A stretch of DNA of 11,094 nt. Source: an uncultured bacterium. GTDB lineage: Bacteria > Cyanobacteriota > Vampirovibrionia > Gastranaerophilales > Gastranaerophilaceae. A program made the position numbers and the translations under genes. The notes under the pieces are model-generated. The model saw only the letters and a program-made list of their open reading frames with translations. It had not been told where the DNA came from and did not search any database. Shown one piece after another: positions 1 to 6,077 of this stretch. Within the stretch, counting starts at the first letter, position 1; every line of letters begins with the position of its first letter. The DNA is taken from the NCBI GenBank assembly GCA_900556295.1, contig USOK01000032.1, positions 1-11,094 on the forward strand, read 5' to 3'.

Positions 1-306
1 ATTCAAATTCATAGCCGGATTTGAATCAATTTTTTGTTCTCTATACAAATATTTGTAAAATGTTCTTAACGAAGCAATTTTTCTCGCAACCGTAGTTTTT
101 TTATAATTAAACTTTTGTATAAAGTGTATATAATCCCTGATTTTGGAAAAATTTACCTCTTCGCAAGACTCATCATCCATCCATACAAGAAAACTTAAAA
201 TGTCTGAGCAGTATGCTTTTGCCGTATGCTGTGAAAAGTTTTTTTCTGCTATTATGTATGACTTAAAATCCTCTAAATCTTGTTTTGAATTTGAATTAAT
301 TCCCAT
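1..306 (-). CDS. Tyrosine recombinase, XerC/XerD-like (N-terminal part, cut by window edge)
   Basis: Reading the minus strand from an ATG at 306 gives 102 open codons running off the left edge, so the C-terminal catalytic domain lies outside. The visible part matches the SAM-like N-terminal (core-binding) domain of phage-integrase/Xer recombinases: an opening helix around FKSYIIAEKNFSQHTAKAY (residues 14-32), a middle segment with DYIHFI, then TTVARKIASLRTFYKYLYRE (about 66-85) and a final NPA, which is the usual Xer pattern of SLRSFYRFL..ENPA. In this family the domain grips the core site, while the unseen C-terminal domain carries the R-H-R-Y residues that cut and rejoin DNA, for example to resolve chromosome dimers. 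The ribosome site is weak (AAGG about 11 nt upstream). It is divergent from the TPR gene. Whether it is housekeeping XerC/D or a mobile-element integrase cannot be decided from this fragment. Confidence 0.8.
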   Translation of the reverse strand, partial: MGINSNSKQDLEDFKSYIIAEKNFSQHTAKAYCSDILSFLVWMDDESCEEVNFSKIRDYIHFIQKFNYKKTTVARKIASLRTFYKYLYREQKIDSNPAMNLN

Positions 307-353
307 AATTTGTTATCGCCTTTATATATACGTTTTCTACTACATTTATATTA

Positions 354-382
354 TTGCTTTTTTACAAATAGTATTATACAAT
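354..382 (+). promoter_or_regulatory. Probable promoter of the TPR gene
   Basis: TTGCTT at 354-359 and TACAAT at 377-382 are separated by 17 bp and stand about 48 bp before the TPR start codon. The -10 matches the consensus at 5 of 6 positions; the -35 matches only at TTG. The sequence is very AT-rich, so chance matches are expected. An inverted repeat, GTATT-N4-AATAC (371-384), lies over the -10. Confidence 0.4.
373..378 (-). promoter_or_regulatory. Possible -10 element for the divergent recombinase gene
   Basis: On the minus strand 378-373 reads TATAAT, a perfect -10 hexamer, and would give a leader of roughly 60 nt before the ATG at 306. It overlaps the plus-strand -10 (377-382), so the two divergent promoters would compete for polymerase. 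The -35 position (TTTTAA at 17 bp) is poor. Confidence 0.3.
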
Positions 383-429
383 ACTTTTATAAGAATTAAA
401 ATAATTAAAATTATCCTGCAGGAGATAAC

Positions 430-2292
430 ATGAATTATAGAAAATTATTAACATCATCTATTGTCGTTATGGCTGCCCTATCTATGCAAGTTAATGCAAA
501 AGAGTTACAGGCACAAGTTCAAAGAAACACAACAAGTGTTCCTAACATTTATACCCAACAAAATGTCAATACAGTAAAATCAATTTCTCAACCGTATCCT
601 GAAATTGCAAAATTGATTGAATACAATCATTGCGATGAAGCAGATGCAAAATTAAAAGAAATGATTGAAGTTAAACCAAATGATATTAATTTACAAGCTT
701 TGAGAGCGGTTTCAATGGCTAAACAACACAAACTTGAACCGGCTCAATTTGAATTAGATAAATTATTGAAAAAAGCTCCTAAAAACCCTATTTTGCACTA
801 TGCACAGGGTTATGTTTATATGCAACGCCAAACAGCTTCTGACGTTGATTATATTAAAACAACCAGAGGACTTATTAATTCTGCTATAAAAGAATTTGTT
901 ACAGCAGTAAATCTTGATTCAAAATACTATCAGGCATACAATGCAATGGGCGTTGCAACATTGAAATTGGGTAATAGAAATGATGCAATGGATTTGTTTA
1001 ATACCGCATTGAAAATCAACCCAGGATTTGCAAATGCTCACGATAATGTTGGTGTTGTTCAAATGATGAACGGTGATCTTGACGCTGCAGAAAAAAGTTT
1101 TATGAGTGCTATGAAATACAACACTCACAACCCGACTGCATGGTATCACATGGCACAAGTTGAAACACGTAGAGCAAATTACTCAAAAGCTTTGACTTGG
1201 GTTAACCACTCATTGCACGTAAATCCAAATTCTTCTCCTGCATTGACTTTACAAGGTGAATTATATTTGAAACAAGGTAACCAAGCAGCCGCAATTAATT
1301 CGTTTAAAAAAGCTCAATTGGTTAAACCTGAAAACGCAAGACCTTATATGAACCTTGCAACAATTTATGAAAACCGTGCAGATGAAGAGTTTGCAATGGA
1401 ACAGTTAAAAACAGCACTTGCTATTAATCCTAACAACTCTGAAAGCAAATTGAGAATTGCAAACATGGCTTTGCATATAAGAAAATATGACCAAGCACTT
1501 GATTATTACTCAAAACTTGTAGGCGATTCTACATATAATGATGATGCAATCGTAGGTTTGGCAAATACATATTATGAAATGGCAAAAGACCGTGGTGAAA
1601 ATAACGGAATTACAACAAACAAAGAAGTTTATCTTGCTTATGACTACATAAACAAAGCAATAGAAAAATGTCCTGAGGATTTAGAACTTCACCTTGCAAA
1701 ATTGAAACTTGCAAGGCTTATTCACCAAGATCCACTATCTCGTGACAGCTTGAACTACATTGTACAAGCTGCAGGAAACAACTTGATGGATAACGTAATC
1801 AAAGGTGAAGCTTATCTTGCTTTGGGTAGAGAAAAAGATGCTGTTTACACATTTGAAAATGCAGTTAACTTCTCAAACTCTGTTGACGATGATTTATATT
1901 TAGCTGAAATTCTTGTTCATAACAAACAATTTAGAACAGCTAGATTAGCATTGCAAAAAGCTTTGATGAAAGATCCTGATAACGTAATTGCGAAAAATGG
2001 TATTGAATACATCAATCTTTGCGAAACAAAATCAAACGAATTCTTTGATATTGCGCAACACGAATACCAAGAAAACAACTACGCATCAGCAATTGAATAC
2101 TGTAACCGTGCAATCGACTTTTACCACAACAGCCCTCAAATTGCTAAGTTGAAGGCAATGTCTTATGAAAAAGAATTGAACTATCGTGGTGCAGTAAAAT
2201 ACTATCAGCAATACTTAGCTCTTAATCCTAACGCTTCTGATAGAGATGATGTAATGAAGCGTATTGAAAAAATGCGTCCAAAATCTAACTAG
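430..2292 (+). CDS. Exported tetratricopeptide-repeat (TPR) protein
   Basis: This 620-aa protein starts with a clear signal peptide: basic NYRK, a hydrophobic stretch (residues 7-19), and a likely cleavage after VNA (residues 21-23). It is therefore expected in the periplasm or at the cell surface. The rest is mostly TPR helix pairs. Consecutive 34-residue units are readable at about 166-199, 200-233, 234-267, 268-301 and 302-335, each with the usual spaced W/L-G-Y-A-A-P pattern and ends such as ALKINPG and ALAINPN. Weaker units lie at about 60-120 and 340-530, and another pair at about 540-615. TPR arrays bind other proteins and have no enzymatic motif; the partner is unknown. The start is well supported: AGGAG sits 5 nt before the ATG. 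It does not seem to be part of the polyketide operons, which are about 2 kb away and mostly on the other strand. Confidence 0.85.
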   Translation: MNYRKLLTSSIVVMAALSMQVNAKELQAQVQRNTTSVPNIYTQQNVNTVKSISQPYPEIAKLIEYNHCDEADAKLKEMIEVKPNDINLQALRAVSMAKQHKLEPAQFELDKLLKKAPKNPILHYAQGYVYMQRQTASDVDYIKTTRGLINSAIKEFVTAVNLDSKYYQAYNAMGVATLKLGNRNDAMDLFNTALKINPGFANAHDNVGVVQMMNGDLDAAEKSFMSAMKYNTHNPTAWYHMAQVETRRANYSKALTWVNHSLHVNPNSSPALTLQGELYLKQGNQAAAINSFKKAQLVKPENARPYMNLATIYENRADEEFAMEQLKTALAINPNNSESKLRIANMALHIRKYDQALDYYSKLVGDSTYNDDAIVGLANTYYEMAKDRGENNGITTNKEVYLAYDYINKAIEKCPEDLELHLAKLKLARLIHQDPLSRDSLNYIVQAAGNNLMDNVIKGEAYLALGREKDAVYTFENAVNFSNSVDDDLYLAEILVHNKQFRTARLALQKALMKDPDNVIAKNGIEYINLCETKSNEFFDIAQHEYQENNYASAIEYCNRAIDFYHNSPQIAKLKAMSYEKELNYRGAVKYYQQYLALNPNASDRDDVMKRIEKMRPKSN

Positions 2293-2352
2293 TTTAAGTT
2301 GAGATATAAGAACAATTTAATACGCCGAATAAATAACAAAACCCAGACTAAA

Positions 2353-2607
2353 ATGAAAAAATTCGATATACGAAAAACATTTGATATATTTTTGAGAGAG
2401 CCCATCAGTGTATTAACTGAGGGGCTGTTTCAACTTGTAAACATTGAAAACAATATTTTTAATCAAAAACCTTACGTAAATGTAGATTTTGTAAATAGAA
2501 AAACTCAAATAACAGTTGTTAATAGTGAAAAAATGTATAATTTGTTCCAAAAAGTATTGTTTAAGCGAAAATTAAAAGAACAAAAAGAAAAAGCAGTTAA
2601 GCAATAA
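2353..2607 (+). CDS. Small protein of unknown function
   Basis: The frame is open from a TTG at 2299 (102 aa), but the ATG at 2353 (84 aa, starting MKKFDIRKTF) is a more natural start. Neither has a good ribosome site. The product is basic, ends in a lysine-rich tail (KRKLKEQKEKAVKQ) and has no signal peptide or membrane segment. I recognise no family. It lies 60 bp after the TPR gene on the same strand and may share its transcript. A strong RNA hairpin (2399-2426) lies inside it, so this stretch may do something other than, or as well as, coding. It ends 25 bp before the convergent substrate-binding protein gene. Confidence 0.45.
   Translation: MKKFDIRKTFDIFLREPISVLTEGLFQLVNIENNIFNQKPYVNVDFVNRKTQITVVNSEKMYNLFQKVLFKRKLKEQKEKAVKQ
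2399..2426 (+). repeat. Inverted repeat / RNA hairpin inside the small ORF
   Basis: Arms AGCCCATCAGT (2399-2409) and ACTGAGGGGCT (2416-2426) pair over 11 positions with one mismatch around the 6-nt loop GTATTA. The following bases (GTTTCAACTT) are not a real T-run, so a terminator is doubtful. It may be a 3' transcript-end structure of the TPR gene or chance. Confidence 0.4.
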
Positions 2608-2632
2608 ATGTATTAATGGCATTTTATGCTTT

Positions 2633-3409
2633 CTATTTAATCTTCCATTTTTCTTGTAGTCTGTTCAATCTACCTGTACTTTGGAGGTTATCTATAATGT
2701 AATTAACTTTTGTGGTTAATCTTTCAGAAGCGTCGTCTTTTCTAAATACTACGGCATAAGGTTCTTTGGAATAACGTTTTGGTAAAAGTTTTACGGATTT
2801 GTCGTTTGTTGAAAATCCCATTAAGACGGTATCATCGGCAACAATTCCGTCTGCTTTACCTGCTTTTAGTGCAGAATAAGCATCGTGGTATGTTTTGTAG
2901 CCGATTACGTTAACTTCCGGAACATTTGAACGCAAATTTTTCTCACTGGTTGAGCCAAATACGATAATGAGCTTTTTGCCCTCAAAATCCCTTAGTGAAG
3001 TGGCTTTACTGGAACTCCTAACCAGAATAGCTTGCCCTGCAATGAAATAAGGTGAAGAAAAGTTCAAAAACTGTTGTCGTTGTGCAGTTATAGACATAGT
3101 CGCAACAAGGCAGTCAACTTCACCGGAATTAAGTTTCATAATTCTATTTGAAGCCGTTACCGGAACAAGTTCCACCTTCTTGCCATCTCCAAGAATTCCT
3201 CTTGCGATAAGTCTTGCAAGATCAATGTCATAGCCGACAATGTTTCCATTTTTGTCTTTAAAGCCAAATGGTGGTGCATCGCTACGAACACCAACAATTA
3301 ATCTGTCTCTTTGAGTAATTGTTGCCAAATCATCGCTTACTGCGGTTTTCTTTCCGCATCCGCAACAAGTTAAACATAAAACTAATAACGCCAAAATAAT
3401 CTTTTTCAT
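2633..3409 (-). CDS. Amino-acid-type ABC transporter substrate-binding lipoprotein
   Basis: This 258-aa protein belongs to the family-3 extracellular solute-binding proteins (SBP_bac_3), which capture polar amino acids outside the inner membrane for an ABC importer. It begins with MKKIILALLVLCLTCC, a lipoprotein-type signal with Cys at 15, 16 and 18, so which Cys is lipidated is unclear. The mature part shows the family pattern: LIVGVRSDAPPFGF (37-50), GYDIDLARLIA (59-69), GEVDCLVATMSITAQRQQFLNFSSPYF (96-122, with Arg111 in the ligand-gripping TxxR position), and a late ADD motif (191-193) expected to bind the ligand's amino group. The length is normal. No permease or ATPase gene is in the window, so it is an orphan here. 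It runs in the same direction as the ACP genes but is separated from them by an unknown gene; functional linkage to polyketide synthesis is not indicated. Confidence 0.85.
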   Translation of the reverse strand: MKKIILALLVLCLTCCGCGKKTAVSDDLATITQRDRLIVGVRSDAPPFGFKDKNGNIVGYDIDLARLIARGILGDGKKVELVPVTASNRIMKLNSGEVDCLVATMSITAQRQQFLNFSSPYFIAGQAILVRSSSKATSLRDFEGKKLIIVFGSTSEKNLRSNVPEVNVIGYKTYHDAYSALKAGKADGIVADDTVLMGFSTNDKSVKLLPKRYSKEPYAVVFRKDDASERLTTKVNYIIDNLQSTGRLNRLQEKWKIK

Positions 3410-3464
3410 AATAATTTACTCTACTATAAAATTTTTAATCATGCAAAAAACAACCAATTTCCAA

Positions 3465-4136
3465 TTACTTTGCTTCTTTTAAAATAACAATAGTTTCTTC
3501 AATCTCGGTTTTTAAGTATTCAAGTTGTTGATTGATTGTGTTTTCGTTGTATAGGTACCCTGCGCCTGTATATGCAAGATAAGGTTTGTATTGTTCAGCT
3601 TCTTGTCTCAAAGTCGCAACAGCTTTGGAATGGTTGCTTAGTTCTTGTAATTTTTTGAACGAAACAAAATTTATTTCCGGTTTACCCTCATATTCGTTTT
3701 GCATATATTCGACAGTTTGAGTAAAGAAAAATACTTTTGCATTGAATTTTTGGACATCGAGTTTTTTTTCAATGCATAGCAAAAGATTCTCGAGTTGTGG
3801 AATAACATCGGCATTAAGTTCATTCACATAAGGAGAGCGTTTATCCTCTTTGAGAATAATGTTTACAAAAGCGGGATTATCTCTTGGAACAGGTTTGATT
3901 TCTTGTGAAGAGTTAAAATTTTTAGATTCTTCAAACATCGGCTTTGTTTTTTGAGGCTCGGAAGTTTTGAAGTTTTTAGAAATATCAGGAAGCTTTCCGA
4001 CATAACCTTTTCCGTCAGCTTGAACTTCAACATTAGAGGTATCAACTTTTGGTTGTTCTTTCTTTTTCCAACCCCAAGCATAACAGCTCGATGTACTTAG
4101 TATTAGCGCAATTGATAAAACTAAAAATTTCCTCAT
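3465..4136 (-). CDS. Exported protein of unknown function
   Basis: The frame is open from a TTG at 4163, but the ATG at 4136 gives a product starting MRKFLVLSIALILSTSSCYA, a good signal peptide with cleavage near CYA, so I take this start (223 aa). After the signal come a short WGWKKK patch and a polar, Lys/Pro/Asn-rich linker (to about residue 95). The C-terminal part (about 95-223) is likely mainly helical and ends in a helix such as QLEYLKTEIEETIVILKEAK. I recognise no family or catalytic motif. It follows the second ACP gene by about 70 bp on the same strand, so it could be the last member of the CLF-acyltransferase-ACP-ACP operon and act in the envelope, but it could also have its own promoter. 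Confidence is in the gene, not in any role. Confidence 0.65.
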   Translation of the reverse strand: MRKFLVLSIALILSTSSCYAWGWKKKEQPKVDTSNVEVQADGKGYVGKLPDISKNFKTSEPQKTKPMFEESKNFNSSQEIKPVPRDNPAFVNIILKEDKRSPYVNELNADVIPQLENLLLCIEKKLDVQKFNAKVFFFTQTVEYMQNEYEGKPEINFVSFKKLQELSNHSKAVATLRQEAEQYKPYLAYTGAGYLYNENTINQQLEYLKTEIEETIVILKEAK

Positions 4137-4185
4137 ACCATGATTATAATAATCCAGCGACAAAAGTCATCATTTGTTTAATGGA

Positions 4186-4197
4186 ATAAATATTTAT
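4186..4197. repeat. AT-rich palindrome between ACP and exported-protein genes
   Basis: ATAAATATTTAT is a perfect 12-bp palindrome, flanked by TGG on the left and CCA on the right with one extra A. It could be an operator for the downstream minus-strand gene or simply AT-rich spacer. Confidence 0.2.
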
Positions 4198-4203
4198 CCA
4201 ATC

Positions 4204-4461
4204 CTACAACAATTCTTCAATTGCCAAAACTACATCATTTACGGTTCTGATTTGTTTAAAGTTTTCTGGAGAAATTTTCTTTTCGGTAAACTCTTGTAAT
4301 TTTACCGCTAAGTCTACTGCGTCAATGCTGTCTAGTTCTAAATCCTCAAAAAGGTTTGCATCAAGCGTTAATTTTTCCGGTGCAATTTCAAAATCGTCTG
4401 TCAAAATTGTTTTTAGTTTTTCAAAGATTTCTTCTTGTGAATATTTTTTACTCATCTGCAT
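4204..4461 (-). CDS. Acyl carrier protein (second of a pair; ApeF-like position)
   Basis: This small acidic protein (85 aa) carries the phosphopantetheine attachment motif DLELDSIDAVDL; the modified Ser is residue 45. The four-helix ACP fold is expected from length and pattern. Its role would be to carry starter or growing chain intermediates as thioesters in the cytosol. A second ATG at 4455 (MSKKYSQEE, 83 aa) is the better start: AGGA stands 9 nt before it but only 3 nt before the first ATG. The ribosome site overlaps the stop of the preceding ACP gene (gap 6 bp), so the pair is translationally coupled. Paired ACPs with a CLF-like protein and an acyltransferase are typical of aryl-polyene clusters, where the two ACPs have different jobs (starter versus elongation); which is which cannot be told here. 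Confidence 0.9.
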   Translation of the reverse strand: MQMSKKYSQEEIFEKLKTILTDDFEIAPEKLTLDANLFEDLELDSIDAVDLAVKLQEFTEKKISPENFKQIRTVNDVVLAIEELL

Positions 4462-4467
4462 TAATCC

Positions 4468-4722
4468 TTATTGAATATTTTTTCTTACAAAATCAGCTAT
4501 TGTCTTAACAGAATAAAAATGTTTTTTATTTTCTTCTTTATTATCGTCCAAATCGATGTGATATTTCTTTTTCAAAGCCATACCAAGTTCAAGGGCATCA
4601 ATGCTGTCCAAACCTAAGCCACTTTCAAACAAAGCTTCTTCATCATTAATATCATCAATCGTAATATCTTCTAACTCTAAAGAGTCAATTATTAGAGTTT
4701 TAATTTCGTTTTCTAAGCTCAT
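4468..4722 (-). CDS. Acyl carrier protein (first of a pair; ApeE-like position)
   Basis: This 84-aa acidic protein has the motif GLGLDSIDALEL, with Ser40 as the phosphopantetheine site. It shares the DSID core with the next ACP but is otherwise clearly different, so the pair is not a recent tandem duplication. The ATG at 4722 is preceded by AGGT about 9 nt away. It lies 31 bp downstream of the acyltransferase gene in the same minus-strand operon. It presumably serves the divergent ketosynthases and ketoreductase as substrate carrier; there is no sign that it is the housekeeping fatty-acid ACP. Confidence 0.9.
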   Translation of the reverse strand: MSLENEIKTLIIDSLELEDITIDDINDEEALFESGLGLDSIDALELGMALKKKYHIDLDDNKEENKKHFYSVKTIADFVRKNIQ

Positions 4723-4753
4723 CTTAATCTACCTGTTAATATTTATAACCTAA

Positions 4754-5482
4754 CTAATGAGTAAAGTCAAACTTGATTTTTTCAGAAATAACTTTCCGTA
4801 GTTTAATCTCAGATTTTTCATTAAAATCTGCTAGTTTTATCGGTTCTAACTGTGTAACAGTGTACGTTATAACTCTATCAGATGCGTCATAAATAGGTTT
4901 CCCTTTTTGTAAAAACGGGTAGTCGCAATTTATTTTTACTGGCAAAATATCTGCACCGGATGCAATTTGAATTGTTGCAGAACCTTTATGAATTTTTAGC
5001 TCTTCACCTTTTACAGTGCGAGTTCCGGTTGGGAAAATTATAATGTTGTACCCATCATTCAAAGCTTCTGTACAAATCTGTTTGAATTCGTCTAGCTCAA
5101 TATTGTTCGGAATATAGACATTTTTGATTATGTTTTTAAAAAAAATATTGTTCAAAAGCTCTTTTTTTGCAATGCACAAAGAATTGTCGTAAATTCCAAT
5201 GAGTATTAAAATATCTATAAATGTCGGATGAGTTGCAACGATAATTTTACCTCTCACGGATTTTACGCCTATTTTTTCAACTTTTATCAATCCTAAAACT
5301 ACAAAAAATTGCGTATATATATGCCAAAGCTTATGGATGATATGCGAAAATTTTTCTCTTTTTGGTTCTCCACGCCAAAATATTCCCCCGATTGGCAAAA
5401 ACAAAAAACTCAATAGCAACGAGCCAATACCAAAGATTGCAAATACCATACATACAAGGAAGCCACGGATAAGTCTAATCAT
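4754..5482 (-). CDS. PlsC-like membrane acyltransferase (ApeD-like position)
   Basis: This 242-aa protein has a hydrophobic N-terminus (about residues 5-35, one or two membrane segments) and an LPLAT domain. The catalytic HX4D motif is THPTFID, His85 and Asp90. The second conserved block, FPEGTR in most lysophosphatidate acyltransferases, reads FPTGTR (150-155), with Thr152 in place of Glu. This block binds the glycerol-phosphate in PlsC, so the acceptor here may be different. In aryl-polyene clusters acyltransferases of this kind are thought to attach the polyene or a fatty acid to a lipid anchor. GGAG precedes the ATG by 7 nt. The start overlaps the end of the CLF-like gene by 8 bp, showing tight coupling. 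Assignment to LPLAT is firm; the substrate is inference. Confidence 0.85.
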   Translation of the reverse strand: MIRLIRGFLVCMVFAIFGIGSLLLSFLFLPIGGIFWRGEPKREKFSHIIHKLWHIYTQFFVVLGLIKVEKIGVKSVRGKIIVATHPTFIDILILIGIYDNSLCIAKKELLNNIFFKNIIKNVYIPNNIELDEFKQICTEALNDGYNIIIFPTGTRTVKGEELKIHKGSATIQIASGADILPVKINCDYPFLQKGKPIYDASDRVITYTVTQLEPIKLADFNEKSEIKLRKVISEKIKFDFTH

Positions 5483-6056
5483 TTATACGCTCCATAATAT
5501 ATAATGGACAAACAAATTTCCTACCTTGGATAAAATCAATAAAATTGTTCGACGGAAGATTTTCTGAATTCTCTCTGATAGCTACCTTTTCTCCATCTTC
5601 ATAATCAATTAAAATTGCAATACTTTCGTATCTATCAACAGATTCTGCATAGCAAAAAAGAGTTTTTTCTCTATTCATAACTGCATCTAAAAGTCCGGCA
5701 GAAAAAGACTCTTCCCCACCTGTAACAGAGTTATACGATGAATGAATGTTTTTCAGGAGCGAAAAAAGTCCGATTGTGGAATTATGCACGGAAAAACTAA
5801 AACCAGCCGGCGAAATTTCGTTATCTTCGTGTTCTTGCTTAATCAATTTTACAACTCGTTCTAATTCTCCATAACGAGATGCGTAAACGAGTTTTATGTC
5901 GCCAGAATTTTCTCCGTAACAATCAAACAAAGTACTCATAGCAATTTTGCCTATAGGTGAAAGTTTACGACGCATCATCATTGGAATAGCAGACAAATCT
6001 ACGTTTTCACCTGTAGAATGAGAGATTTTTTTGATACGAAATTCCAACTTGTTCAT
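5475..6056 (-). CDS. Ketosynthase-like protein without catalytic Cys (chain-length-factor type, ApeC-like)
   Basis: At 193 aa this is about half a ketosynthase. It matches the stand-alone 'beta-ketoacyl synthase N-terminal-like' family seen in aryl-polyene clusters: LVYASRYGEL (56-65), LSPIGKIA (32-39), ISPAGFSFSVHNSTIGLFSL (81-100) and SVTGGEESFSAGLLDAV (110-126). The last block occupies the place of the active-site TACTSG of real ketosynthases but has no Cys, so it cannot form an acyl-enzyme. Such proteins are believed to pair with an active ketosynthase as a chain-length factor. It is first in the minus-strand operon, starts 14 bp from the divergent ketosynthase gene, and its ATG has no Shine-Dalgarno sequence. 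It could form a heterodimer with either of the two ketosynthases on the other strand. Confidence 0.8.
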   Translation of the reverse strand: MNKLEFRIKKISHSTGENVDLSAIPMMMRRKLSPIGKIAMSTLFDCYGENSGDIKLVYASRYGELERVVKLIKQEHEDNEISPAGFSFSVHNSTIGLFSLLKNIHSSYNSVTGGEESFSAGLLDAVMNREKTLFCYAESVDRYESIAILIDYEDGEKVAIRENSENLPSNNFIDFIQGRKFVCPLYIMERIND

Positions 6057-6077
6057 GATAACATATTAACATGAACG
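6051..6077. promoter_or_regulatory. Shared start region of divergent operons: quasi-palindrome with possible overlapping leaderless promoters
   Basis: The two start codons (minus 6056, plus 6071) are 14 bp apart inside the inverted repeat GTTCATG (6051-6057) / CATGAAC (6070-6076). Neither gene has a ribosome site. On each strand a TGnTAAyAT extended -10-like motif ends 6 nt before the ATG: plus TG-A-TAACAT (6056-6064), minus TG-T-TAATAT (6071-6063). Each gene's ATG supplies the TG of the other gene's motif. This spacing would place transcription starts at or next to the A of ATG, giving leaderless mRNAs. The motif is visible; promoter function is inference. Confidence 0.4.

Noticed and set aside
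143..433. Plus-strand 96-aa open frame before the TPR gene
   Set aside because: It is antisense to the recombinase fragment, which has clear family motifs, and then runs through the AT-rich promoter region; the translation is low-complexity (Ile/Tyr-rich) with no homology pattern.
2608..2632. Possible terminator between the small ORF and the convergent substrate-binding protein gene
   Set aside because: GGCATTTTATGCT offers only a 4-bp stem, too weak to call.
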